Below, piece by piece: positions 24,448-32,388 of a stretch of 64,000 nt of DNA (positions are counted from its first letter, which is position 1; every line of letters starts with the position of its first letter). Made by a program: the position numbers and the translations under genes. The DNA is from Kitasatospora acidiphila (GTDB lineage: Bacteria > Actinomycetota > Actinomycetes > Streptomycetales > Streptomycetaceae): assembly GCF_006636205.1 (NCBI RefSeq), contig NZ_VIGB01000003.1:7690501-7754500 (forward strand), read 5' to 3'. The notes under the pieces are model-generated. The model worked only from the letters and a program-made list of their open reading frames with translations, searched no databases and had not been told where the DNA came from.

Positions 24448-26582
24448 CGAAGAGTCAGAAAGACGAAATCGAGCGACTGCGCAGTTCCGTCGCCCACCTG
24501 CTGCGCGATGCCGACCCGGTCGCCGGCTCACAGCTGCTGGCTCTGGAGGCGGCCCGGTTCGGCTACCGCGACCTGGCCGCCGAGTTGAATGAAGCGGCGT
24601 CCAGCGGGCAGTCAGGAGACTGCTGGACGGTCCAGTGGGCCACCGGTCGCCAGGCCGACCAGCGGCTGATCCAGGTGCTGCGCGCCGGCGGAGTGCAGCC
24701 GGCGCTGACCGAACTCGACGGCCGTCCGGTCGTCGTCGGTGACGAGTGGCCCAACCAGGTGCGGGTCTGGGACGCCCTGACCGCCGAGACGGTGAACGCC
24801 TTCGAGGTCGAGCGGGATGCCCGAGTGGTGGCGGCGCTGACCATCGGCGGCCGCCCGCTGGTCCTCACCGGACACGAGCAGCGCGATCCCGAGTACCGCT
24901 TCGACCCGGCCCGCAGTGGCGACCGGTTGCGTGCCTGGTGCCTGCGCACCGGCGAACCGGTCGGCGAGCCGCTGACGGTGGCCAAGGGCAGGATGATCAC
25001 GGCGGCGAGCGTCACCCTGGACGGCCGTGAGTTGCTCGTGACCGGTGGGTGGGACGGGCTCACCCGGCTGTGGGACCCCGCCACCGGCGAGCAGGTCGTC
25101 GAGCCCGTGGGCGGCCACCACGGCTGGGTGGTCGCGGTGGCCACGGTGCTGCTGAACGGCCGGCCGATCGCCATCACGGCCGGCGAGCGGGACTGCGAGG
25201 TGCTGGTCAGGGATCTGACCAACGGTCGGACCGAGCCGCTGGTCGGCCATCGGGCCCGGGTGGCGGCCGTGACGACGGCGGAGTCGGCGGGGCGGACGGT
25301 CGCGGTCACCGCCAGCGACGATGGCGCCGTCCAGGTCTGGGATCTGACGGAACGTCATCTCATCCACAGCCTGCTGACCGGGCGTGGCGACCGGGTCGGC
25401 GCGCTGGCCGCCGCCACCGTGGACGGCCGCACCCTCGTCGTCACCGGCGGCTGGGACGGCGAGGTCCGGGTGTGGGACCTCGCCACCGGCCGGCCGATCG
25501 CCGAACCGTTCACCGGCCATGAGCAGCCCATCGACCGGGTCGCCCTGACGGTGATCGGCGGCCGCCCGGCCGTGGTCGCCAGCGCCACCGACGGCCTGGT
25601 GCGGGTGTGGCGGCTCACCGGAATCCGCCTCGACAGCGCGCCGCCCACCATCGCGCAGGCCGCCCCGGCGTGGCTGGGCAGCAGCGTGCTGGACGGGCGT
25701 GGAGTGGCCGTGAGCTGCGGCCATGACGGCGTGATCGGCCTCTGGGGAGTGGCGGAAGGGCCGCGGGAGGTGGCCGCACTGCCCGGTCACAGCGTCGGGT
25801 TGGCCGCCGCGACCACCACCGAGACGGACGGCCGCCGCCTGCTGATCACCGCAGGCCGGGACGCGACGGTGCGACTCACCGATCTCGCCACCCGCCGGAG
25901 TGCCGCCCCGCCGATCACCGACTTCCCGGCCGAGGTCAACTCCCTTGCCGCAGCGTTGCTGGACGGCATGCCGGTGCTGCTGGCGGGGTGCGACGACGGG
26001 ACCGTGCACGTGCGGGACCTCGCCTCGGGCGCGCCGGTGCTGCCGCCGCTGGAGACGGGCGACTCGCCCGTCCACGCGGTGGCGAGTGCGGTGGCGGACG
26101 GGCGGACCGTCGTCCTCACCGGCCACTCGCACCACCGCGTACAGCGCTGGGACCTGGCGGAGCGGCGGCAGTTGGGCCTCCCGCTCACGGGCCACCGGCG
26201 CGCGGTGAGCCGGATCGTGACGACCGTGCTCAACGGCCGGACCGTCGCCGTCACCGGGGCCGGCTACGACAACTGGATGCGGATCTGGGACGTCGCGACC
26301 GGCCTGGAGACCGGGATGGGCCTGCGCGGGCACGGCCGTGGCCGGCTCACCGCGATCGAGACGATCGAGTGGGAGGGCCGGGTGTACGTCGTCAGTGGCG
26401 GCGACGACGGTACGGTACGGCTGTGGGACCCCGTGGCACACGCGCCGGTCGGGTCACCACTACGATTCCCCTACCGGGTAGGGGCGTTGGCTGTCGCCGG
26501 ACCGGGTGAGCTGCTGGTGTCCTTCGGCGATGAGCTGGCGCTGTTCAGGCTGCGACCGCAATGGCGTCACGGTTCAAGCTGA
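24444..26582 (+). CDS. WD40-repeat beta-propeller protein
   Basis: About 712 residues from GTG 24444 (GTGA overlap with the upstream gene); ATG 24423 is the alternative. A helical N-terminus (KDEIERLRSSVAHLLRDADPVAGSQLLALEAARFGY) precedes about fourteen WD-like blades with the spacing NGR.VAVT.G.D..VRVWDL.TG, for example GRELLVTGGWDGLTRLWDPATGE and GRVYVVSGGDDGTVRLWDP, enough for two seven-bladed propellers. No enzymatic domain is visible. It probably scaffolds a complex with the PQQ-propeller partner. Confidence 0.87.
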   Translation: MTKSQKDEIERLRSSVAHLLRDADPVAGSQLLALEAARFGYRDLAAELNEAASSGQSGDCWTVQWATGRQADQRLIQVLRAGGVQPALTELDGRPVVVGDEWPNQVRVWDALTAETVNAFEVERDARVVAALTIGGRPLVLTGHEQRDPEYRFDPARSGDRLRAWCLRTGEPVGEPLTVAKGRMITAASVTLDGRELLVTGGWDGLTRLWDPATGEQVVEPVGGHHGWVVAVATVLLNGRPIAITAGERDCEVLVRDLTNGRTEPLVGHRARVAAVTTAESAGRTVAVTASDDGAVQVWDLTERHLIHSLLTGRGDRVGALAAATVDGRTLVVTGGWDGEVRVWDLATGRPIAEPFTGHEQPIDRVALTVIGGRPAVVASATDGLVRVWRLTGIRLDSAPPTIAQAAPAWLGSSVLDGRGVAVSCGHDGVIGLWGVAEGPREVAALPGHSVGLAAATTTETDGRRLLITAGRDATVRLTDLATRRSAAPPITDFPAEVNSLAAALLDGMPVLLAGCDDGTVHVRDLASGAPVLPPLETGDSPVHAVASAVADGRTVVLTGHSHHRVQRWDLAERRQLGLPLTGHRRAVSRIVTTVLNGRTVAVTGAGYDNWMRIWDVATGLETGMGLRGHGRGRLTAIETIEWEGRVYVVSGGDDGTVRLWDPVAHAPVGSPLRFPYRVGALAVAGPGELLVSFGDELALFRLRPQWRHGSS

Positions 26583-27334
26583 CGCAACCTCAGATACCCG
26601 GCGCCGAGCGCCAAGCAGACCCACGCCACCAGCACCGCCAACCCGCCGCCCGGACCGAGCCGGGCGGCGTGGTGCGCCCCGCCCACCGCGAACATCCGCA
26701 GCCCCGCCTGGTCAGGCAGATAGGCGGCGAACCGGCCGGTGGCGTGAATCGTGGTCAGCAGCTGGGAGACGAAGAAGTACAGCGGGGCCAGCACCGCCAG
26801 CGCCGCCACCGGGCTGCGCAGCAGGGCCGCGACGCCGGTGCAGAACAGGCCGGTCAGCACCAGGTAGAGCACGCCGCCGGCGATGGCGCGCGGCAGTTCG
26901 GGAGCGTCGAGCGTCGTTCCGTAGCGGCCGAGCCCGGCCTCAGCGGTGAGGTAGCCGAAGAAGACGGCGGGGATCGCCACGGCCAGCGACACCGCCGCGC
27001 TCACCAGCAGCTTCGCCGCGTAGAAGGCACCCCGCCGGGGCACGGCGAGCAGTGACTGCCGGATCATGCCGGAGGTGTACTCATGACTGATCGTCAGCAC
27101 CCCGAAGACGATCAGCGCGAACTGGCTGTAGCCGATCACCGACAGCCCGGCCGACTCCGGGTCCCAGTCGGGGGAGAGCTTCGGGCTGCCCTGGGCGATG
27201 GCGCGTTGCACCGACCAGCCGGCGACCGCGCCGAGGCCCACCTCAAGGAGCAGCAGCACCCCCAGGCAGACCATCGCCGAGCGCAGCGTGCGCAGCTTGG
27301 TGAGTTCGGAACGCAGGACCGCGAGCCTCATCAT
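26567..27334 (-). CDS. ABC-2 type transporter permease
   Basis: 255 residues with about six membrane spans. The start RLAVLRSELTKLRTLRSAMVCLGVLLLLEVGLG is the usual ABC-2 coupling helix (EL.KLR..R). ATG 27334 or 27331 overlaps the ATPase stop. It converges with and overlaps the WD40 gene by 16 nt. With the ATPase it forms an exporter, and the two-component genes upstream are the likely regulators. Confidence 0.87.
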   Translation of the reverse strand: MMRLAVLRSELTKLRTLRSAMVCLGVLLLLEVGLGAVAGWSVQRAIAQGSPKLSPDWDPESAGLSVIGYSQFALIVFGVLTISHEYTSGMIRQSLLAVPRRGAFYAAKLLVSAAVSLAVAIPAVFFGYLTAEAGLGRYGTTLDAPELPRAIAGGVLYLVLTGLFCTGVAALLRSPVAALAVLAPLYFFVSQLLTTIHATGRFAAYLPDQAGLRMFAVGGAHHAARLGPGGGLAVLVAWVCLALGAGYLRLRQLEP

Positions 27335-28215
27335 GCCTCCTTCAGCAGGTTGAGATAGGCGTCCTCCAGGGAGCCCGCCGTCCGGCTCAGCCCGTCCAGG
27401 GCCAGCTGGTGCCGGGCGGCCAGCGCCCCCACCTCGGCGGCGGTGACCCCGGTGACCGCGAGTGCGCCGTCCGGAGTCTGCTGCGCCACGGCGCCGGCAC
27501 TGCGCAACAGGTCGGCCAGCCGCGCCGGTTCCGCGCAGCTCACCCGCACACCGGGCGCGACATGCCGGGCGATCAGCTCGGCGGTGGGCAGGTCGGCCAG
27601 CACCCGGCCGCAGCCGATCACCACCAAGTGGTCGGCGGTGCGGGCCACTTCGGCCATCAGATGACTGGACACCAGCACCGTCCGCCCCTCGTCGGCGAGT
27701 TGGCGCAGCAGCGAGCGCAACTGGCTGATCCCCTCGGCGTCCAGGCCGTTGAGCGGCTCGTCCAGGACCAGCACGCCCGGGTCGCCGAGCAGCGCGGCGG
27801 CCAGGCCCAGGCGCTGCGTCATGCCCAGGGAGTAGCCGGCGATCCGGGTGCGCCCGCGCGCCGCGAGACCGGTCTGCTCCAGCACGATGCGCACCCGGGC
27901 GACCGGTAGCCGGTTGCTCTCGGCCAGCCAGCGCAGATGCTGGTAGCCGGTGCGGCCCTTGTGGACGGCCCCCGCTTCGAGGAGGGCCCCGACCTGCTTC
28001 AGCGGTTCGTCCAACTCGCGGTAGCCGGTGCCGTTGATCAGTGCGCGTCCGCCGTCGGGCCGGGCCAGCCCGAGCAGGATCCGCAGGGTGGTGGACTTGC
28101 CCGCGCCGTTGGGGCCGAGCAGGGCGGTCACCCGGCCGGACGGTGCGCGGAAGCTGACGTCGTCGACGGCGAGTGTGCCGCCGTACCGTTTGCTGAGTTG
28201 CTCGACCTCGATCAC
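27331..28215 (-). CDS. ABC transporter ATP-binding protein
   Basis: 294 residues. Walker A GPNGAGKSTTLRILLGLARPDGG, signature YSLGMTQRLGLAAALLGDP and Walker B VLVLDEPLNGLD are intact; the C-terminal 80 residues resemble the accessory domain of bacitracin/lantibiotic-type exporters (BcrA-like). Coupled to the permease by ATGA. Substrate probably a hydrophobic peptide or drug; this is inference from family. Confidence 0.92.
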   Translation of the reverse strand: MIEVEQLSKRYGGTLAVDDVSFRAPSGRVTALLGPNGAGKSTTLRILLGLARPDGGRALINGTGYRELDEPLKQVGALLEAGAVHKGRTGYQHLRWLAESNRLPVARVRIVLEQTGLAARGRTRIAGYSLGMTQRLGLAAALLGDPGVLVLDEPLNGLDAEGISQLRSLLRQLADEGRTVLVSSHLMAEVARTADHLVVIGCGRVLADLPTAELIARHVAPGVRVSCAEPARLADLLRSAGAVAQQTPDGALAVTGVTAAEVGALAARHQLALDGLSRTAGSLEDAYLNLLKEA

Positions 28216-28262
28216 GCCCGCCAGGGTGCCAGCGGCCCCGCCCGGTTGTCGTCAGAGCGGAA

Positions 28263-28319
28263 GGGGACCTCCGCCGTCCCCCCAGGGGTGGACGGCGGGA
28301 GGGGACCTCGGCCGTCCCC
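28263..28319. repeat. Two dyad repeats upstream of the ABC operon
   Basis: GGGGACCTCCGCCGTCCCC and GGGGACCTCGGCCGTCCCC, 38 bp apart; each is itself an inverted repeat (GGGGAC-N7-GTCCCC). They fill most of the 128-nt gap between the response regulator gene and the ABC ATPase start, so they may be binding sites for that regulator or mRNA hairpins. Confidence 0.7.
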
Positions 28320-28343
28320 AGGTGCGGATGCCCACCCGCAGGC

Positions 28344-29030
28344 TCAGTCGCGAAATCCGGCCCGGATCAGCCCCGACTCATAGGCGATGACCACCAGTTG
28401 GGCCCGGTCCCGACTGTTGGTCTTGGCCAGCAGCCGGCTCATGTGCGTCTTCACGGTCGCCGGACCGACCCGCAGCCGGGCGGCGATCTCCGGGTTCGAC
28501 AGGCCGCGCGCGACCAGCTCCAGGACCTCACGCTCGCGGGCCGTCAGCCCGTCGAGCAGCCGGGCGGCCGCGGCGGCGAGGTCGGGGCGGACCGGGCGCG
28601 CGGCCGTGTACTCGGCGATCAGCCGGCGGGTGACGCTGGGTGCGAGCAGCGCCTCGCCGGCCGCCACGGTGCGGATCGCGGTGAGCAGTTCGGGCGGCGG
28701 CGTGGTCTTGAGCACGAAGCCGCTGGCACCGGCGGCCAGCGCGCCGAAGACGTGCTCGTCGGTGTCGTAGGTGGTGAGGACCAGCACCCGCGCCGCCGCC
28801 GTGCGCGGATCGGCGGAGAGCAGCCGGGTGGCCGCCACACCGTCGGTCCCGGGCATCTGGATGTCCATCAGCACCACGTCCGGGCGCACCCGCGCGACGA
28901 CCTCCACGGCCTCCCGGCCGTCGCCCGCCTCGCCGGCCACGGTCAGATCCGGCTCCGAGTCGACCAGCAGCCGCAGCCCCGCCCGGATCAGGTCGTGGTC
29001 GTCCACGATGACCACCCGGATCCCGCTCAA
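28344..29030 (-). CDS. NarL/LuxR-type response regulator
   Basis: About 228 residues from TTG 29030, overlapping the kinase stop (TTGA). The receiver has DDHDLIRAGLRLLV, phospho-acceptor Asp in VVLMDIQMPG, and K in FVLKTTPP. The LuxR HTH is LTAREREVLELVARGLSNPEIAARLRVGPATVKTHMSRLLAKTNSRDRAQLV. It is probably phosphorylated by the adjacent kinase and acts on the ABC exporter genes downstream. Confidence 0.92.
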   Translation of the reverse strand: MSGIRVVIVDDHDLIRAGLRLLVDSEPDLTVAGEAGDGREAVEVVARVRPDVVLMDIQMPGTDGVAATRLLSADPRTAAARVLVLTTYDTDEHVFGALAAGASGFVLKTTPPPELLTAIRTVAAGEALLAPSVTRRLIAEYTAARPVRPDLAAAAARLLDGLTAREREVLELVARGLSNPEIAARLRVGPATVKTHMSRLLAKTNSRDRAQLVVIAYESGLIRAGFRD

Positions 29031-30229
29031 CGGCCCGCCTCCTCGCCCATCCGGCTCCTCGGTACACCTTCGCCCACCACCTTGTCCGCCGGGCCCGCGC
29101 CCAGCGGTATGGCCGCCAGCAGCCGGAACCCGCCGCCGCTGAGCGGTCCGGCGGTGAGCGTGCCGTCCAGCGCGGTGACCCGCTCCCGCACGCCGGTCAG
29201 CCCACGGCCGAAGGAGAGGCCCGGCGGCAGCGGCGCGGCCCCGGCGGGCCCCGCATCGGTGATCTCCACCTCGGCGCGCTGCGCCCGCACCGACACCCGC
29301 ACCCGGCAGCGGGTCGGCGCGGCATGCCGGATCACATTGGTCAGCCCCTCCTGCACGATCCGGTGCACGGCCTGGTCCACCCAGGGCGGCAGCACGTCCA
29401 GGCCGGCGAACTCGGCGGAGGTCTCGACCCCCACGGCGCGAGCGGTGTCGACCACCCGCAGCAGGCGGGCCCGCAGCGGCTCGTCGGCATCCCCGGGCGA
29501 GCTGTCGGTCCGGAGTATGTCGAGCATCTCGCGCATCTCCGCGACGGCCTCCCTGCTCGCGGTCTCGATCAGTCCCAGCGCGTCGAGGGCCCGCGCCGGC
29601 TCCTGGTCCGCGAGGTGCCGGCCCACCGACGCGTGCACCAGGATCACCCCGAGCGTCCCCGACACCACGTCGTGCAGCTCCCGGGCCAGCCGCAGCCGCT
29701 CCTCGGTCACCGCCCGCCGGGCCGCCTCCGCCACCGCGCGCTCCGCCTGCGCCCGCCGCCCGGCGGCCGCCCGGGCCAGCGCCCAGGAGCCGGCCAGCGC
29801 CAGGGCGCCGAGCACCGCGGTGCGGACGGCCGACGCCGCCACCCCGACGCCGCCCGTGGCCGCCGCGAGCACCAGCAGCGCGGCGGCGGGCCCGACCCCC
29901 GTACGCAGCACGCCCCGCCGCTCCCGGGGCGCGGCACCGAGCGCCACCGGGTAGAGCGCGAAGGCCGCCGCGAGCAGCGGATCCCGGACCACGCCCAGGC
30001 AGCAGGCCACCAGGTTGCCGACCAGCACCACGCAGAAGACGGTTCTGGGCCGGCGCCAGCGCAACGGCAGCGGGGCCACCACGGTCAGCAGCGCGCCGGC
30101 GACCAGCCAGGCGCGCAGCGCGGGTTCGACGGCACCGGGGGAGAGGAACACCAGCGCATACCCGAGGGCGACCAGTACCTCCACCGCGGTGGAGCGATAC
30201 CACGGGGTGTTGCCGCGCGAGCCGTCCAT
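29027..30229 (-). CDS. Sensor histidine kinase (HisKA_3)
   Basis: 400 residues. Five to six membrane helices in the first 150 residues with very short loops imply intramembrane sensing. The dimerisation box is EERLRLARELHDVVSGTLGVILVHA with the phospho-acceptor His, followed by HATPase_c (VDQAVHRIVQEGLTNVIRHA, GRGLTGVRERVTALDGTL). First gene of the HK-RR-ABC transcription unit. Confidence 0.92.
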   Translation of the reverse strand: MDGSRGNTPWYRSTAVEVLVALGYALVFLSPGAVEPALRAWLVAGALLTVVAPLPLRWRRPRTVFCVVLVGNLVACCLGVVRDPLLAAAFALYPVALGAAPRERRGVLRTGVGPAAALLVLAAATGGVGVAASAVRTAVLGALALAGSWALARAAAGRRAQAERAVAEAARRAVTEERLRLARELHDVVSGTLGVILVHASVGRHLADQEPARALDALGLIETASREAVAEMREMLDILRTDSSPGDADEPLRARLLRVVDTARAVGVETSAEFAGLDVLPPWVDQAVHRIVQEGLTNVIRHAAPTRCRVRVSVRAQRAEVEITDAGPAGAAPLPPGLSFGRGLTGVRERVTALDGTLTAGPLSGGGFRLLAAIPLGAGPADKVVGEGVPRSRMGEEAGR

Positions 30230-30648
30230 AGGGCAGAAACCTACACCGGGCCCGCTGACCCGGCCGATCGTCGACTACCTGCGGCTGCGGCTCCGCTCGG
30301 CGATCCCGGACTGAGCGGCCAACCGACCTTCTGTGTCAGGGATTCATCAGGGCGGGTGAGTCGCGCTTGCCTTCCGATCACCGGCGTACTTGAATCACCG
30401 CCATGACCTGCCCGGCCCGCCACCACGACCGTCCGCCGCATCCGCGGACGCCCGCTGGCGTGTCCGCGCTCCGCCGCGCTGCCCACTGACGGCTGCCCGG
30501 TTTCTCCTCCAGACTTTGTGCTCTGACGCTAGGTCAGAGCCATGCCTTCATCGAATCTCCTGCTCACCCCGGCACCCGCCGCGCTCCGCTCGCCTTTCGA
30601 GCGCGCTCGGTGGCACCCCGGGCGTGCCCGCACACCCTTGGAAGGACC
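30230..30648. promoter_or_regulatory. 419-bp divergent intergenic region with an operator-like dyad
   Basis: No supported gene. At 30520-30540 GCTCTGAC GCTAG GTCAGAGC is a perfect 8-bp inverted repeat, 109 bp before the SDR start, and is the only conspicuous regulatory feature. It has the size and symmetry of a TetR- or MarR-type site. Confidence 0.55.
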
Positions 30649-31467
30649 ATGTCCGCAGCCCTCGCACACCGCAACGTCCTTGTCACCGGCGCCTCTTCGG
30701 GCATCGGCTGGGAGACGGCCCGGCAGTTGGCCGAGCTGGGGGCCACCGTGCTGGTCCATGCCCGGACCGGCGCGGAGGCCGAGAACGCCGTCGAACGGCT
30801 GGTCGCACAGGGCGCCGAGCGTGCTCAACTCCGGTCCTATGCGGCCGACTTCACGGCACTGGCTGAGGTCGAGGCGCTGGCCGCGGCGGTCCGCCGGGAC
30901 TTCTCCCAGCTGCACCTGCTGGTCAACAACGTCGCCGTGATGGCGCCGGAGCGCTGCACCCTGTCGGCCGACGGCGTCGAGATGTCCTTCCAGGTGAACT
31001 TCCTGGCCGGCTACCTGCTGGCCGGCCGGCTTCGTGAGCCGCTGGCGGCCGCCGGGGACGCGCGGATCGTCAACGTCTCGTCGTCGCTGCACCGCACCGC
31101 GTCGATGAACTGGACCGACCCCAACCGGACCAAGAAGTACTCCCGGGTGGCCGCCTGCGCCCAGTCGCAGCTGGCGCTGTCGATGGCAGCCGGCGCGATG
31201 GCCCCGGCGGGCTCGGGCATCACCAGCGTCAGCCTCAACCCGGGGCTCTGCGACACCGCGCTGCTCCCGCTCTACGGCCGGGTGGGGGCGCCCCCGGCGG
31301 AGGGCGCGGCGGCCGTGGTCCGCCTGTGCCTGCCCGAGGCGGTGCTGGTCAACGGCGAGTACTACGACGGCGGCGACATCGCGCCGACCGCCGTGGCCGT
31401 GCACGAGGAGCGCTCGCAGCGCCGCCTGGTCAAGCTCGCCGACCAACTGGCCCCGAAGGCCGCCTGA
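30649..31467 (+). CDS. SDR-fold protein lacking catalytic Tyr and Lys
   Basis: About 272 residues, retinol-dehydrogenase-like short-chain dehydrogenase. NVLVTGASSGIGWETARQLAELGATVLVHAR binds the cofactor, LLVNNVAVMAPE is the NNAG strand, and RIVNVSSSLHR holds the active-site Ser. The usual Y-x-x-S-K (A-Y-A-Q-S-K-L-A) reads A-C-A-Q-S-Q-L-A, so both Tyr and Lys are replaced. It probably binds NADP(H) without normal oxidoreductase activity. ATG 30649 follows GGAAGGA. Confidence 0.87.
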   Translation: MSAALAHRNVLVTGASSGIGWETARQLAELGATVLVHARTGAEAENAVERLVAQGAERAQLRSYAADFTALAEVEALAAAVRRDFSQLHLLVNNVAVMAPERCTLSADGVEMSFQVNFLAGYLLAGRLREPLAAAGDARIVNVSSSLHRTASMNWTDPNRTKKYSRVAACAQSQLALSMAAGAMAPAGSGITSVSLNPGLCDTALLPLYGRVGAPPAEGAAAVVRLCLPEAVLVNGEYYDGGDIAPTAVAVHEERSQRRLVKLADQLAPKAA

Positions 31468-31489
31468 GAACCGAGAGGAGACCGAGACG

Positions 31490-31564
31490 ATGTCCAAGCG
31501 TGCCCGCAAGAAGAAGGCCCGTCGCAAGAAGAAGGCGAACCACGGCCGCAAGGCCTGCCTTTAG
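31490..31564 (+). CDS. bL37-like micro-protein (AURKAIP1/COX24 type)
   Basis: A 24-codon ORF behind GAGAGGAG. It begins MSKRARKKKARRKKKANHG and ends RKACL; of 24 residues 14 are Lys or Arg. The MSKR..KKxRRKKKANHG pattern is that of the very short actinobacterial 50S protein bL37 (AURKAIP1/COX24 family), which sits near the peptidyl-transferase centre. Usual family members end NHGKRPN; the RKACL tail here differs. It lies 22 nt after the SDR stop, so may be co-transcribed. A hairpin terminator follows at once. Confidence 0.8.
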   Translation: MSKRARKKKARRKKKANHGRKACL

Positions 31565-31575
31565 CCACTGAGACC

Positions 31576-31605
31576 GCCCGGCGCCGCGTGCCACCGGCGC
31601 CGGGC
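31576..31605 (+). terminator. Terminator after the bL37-like gene
   Basis: GCCCGGCGCCG and CGGCGCCGGGC form a perfect 11-bp stem around CGTGCCAC, 11 nt after the stop codon. Confidence 0.8.
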
Positions 31606-31746
31606 GCCAGTGAGTCGTCAAGATCGGCTTCGGGCGCGTGAAGAACGCGTCAGGAGCGGCGGCCGGCCGACCCGGGGCGCCTAAGGTCTTGAACGACGGA
31701 CCGGCGCCGACTTCGTGGGGGAGTAGCGCACCGGTCAAGGGGGATC

Positions 31747-31784
31747 GAGCGCAGAGCCCGGCATGGCGGCCGGGCTCTGCGCTC
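31747..31784. terminator. Long 15-bp-stem hairpin
   Basis: GAGCGCAGAGCCCGG pairs perfectly with CCGGGCTCTGCGCTC around CATGGCGG and is followed by GTCCTTTCGTCC. It has no gene immediately upstream on the plus strand, so it may insulate the ArsR gene. Confidence 0.75.
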
Positions 31785-31871
31785 GTCCTTTCGTCCGGCC
31801 GTCCTTTCGTCCGCTCGTCCGCTCGTCCGCTCGTCCGCTCGTCCGTTGGTCCGGTCGTCCGGCCGTCCTTT
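31784..31871. repeat. Eleven-unit 8-bp tandem repeat (CGTCCGCT type)
   Basis: Eleven consecutive octamers, four identical (CGTCCGCT) and the rest CGTCCTTT, CGTCCGGC, CGTCCGTT or GGTCCGGT, between a terminator stem and the start of the arsR-type gene. Confidence 0.85.
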
Positions 31872-31902
31872 CGGCCCGAGTGCGCGGCCTAGGATGGTCG
31901 GC

Positions 31903-32259
31903 ATGAGCAAGGGCGTGCAGGTCTCAGGTGCGAAGCATGTGCAGCAACTGGTCAGCGACGAGCAGTTGGACGTCGCGGCCGGGATCCTGGCACTGCTCTC
32001 CGACCGGACCAGGCTGGCCCTGCTGCACCGGCTCGGGCAGGGCGAGGCCGATGTCAGCACGCTCACCGAGGCCAGCAACGCCACCCGCACCTCGGTCAGC
32101 CAGCACCTGGGCAAGCTGCGGCTGGCCGGGCTGGTGACCACGCGAAAGGACGGCCGCAGGGTGGTCTACGCCCTGAAGCACGGGCATCTGCGCCGCTTGG
32201 TGGACGAGGCGTTGAACGTGGCGGACCACGAGATCGGACGTCTGCCCTCGCACGACTGA
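31903..32259 (+). CDS. ArsR/SmtB-family repressor
   Basis: About 118 residues. AAGILALLSDRTRLALLHRLGQGEADVSTLTEASNATRTSVSQHLGKLRLAGLVTTRKDGRRVVYALKHGHLRRLVDEAL is a full ArsR winged helix. The metal-binding CxC of ArsR is absent, and the C-terminal His/Asp/Glu residues (HLRRL..E, ADHEIG) could instead form an SmtB-type alpha-5 site. ATG 31894 is an alternative start. It precedes an MFS gene whose promoter carries a perfect operator. Confidence 0.9.
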   Translation: MSKGVQVSGAKHVQQLVSDEQLDVAAGILALLSDRTRLALLHRLGQGEADVSTLTEASNATRTSVSQHLGKLRLAGLVTTRKDGRRVVYALKHGHLRRLVDEALNVADHEIGRLPSHD

Positions 32260-32301
32260 GGTCCGGTGGCGTTGGCCCCAAGGGCCCGATTTTCGTCTAC
32301 A

Positions 32302-32319
32302 TGTGCGCAGGTGCGCACA
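32302..32319. promoter_or_regulatory. ArsR-type operator in the MFS promoter
   Basis: TGTGCGCA GG TGCGCACA, a perfect 18-bp palindrome. TATTCT at about 32328 fits a -10 box, so the operator covers the -35 region. This places the transcript start near 32340 and favours the MFS start at ATG 32389. Confidence 0.8.
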
Positions 32320-32388
32320 CATTGAGCTATTCTTGTGCTGCTGCCAAGCCGCTCTGCCGCCATGCCGTCGACCCTGCCGAGGTCCGCC

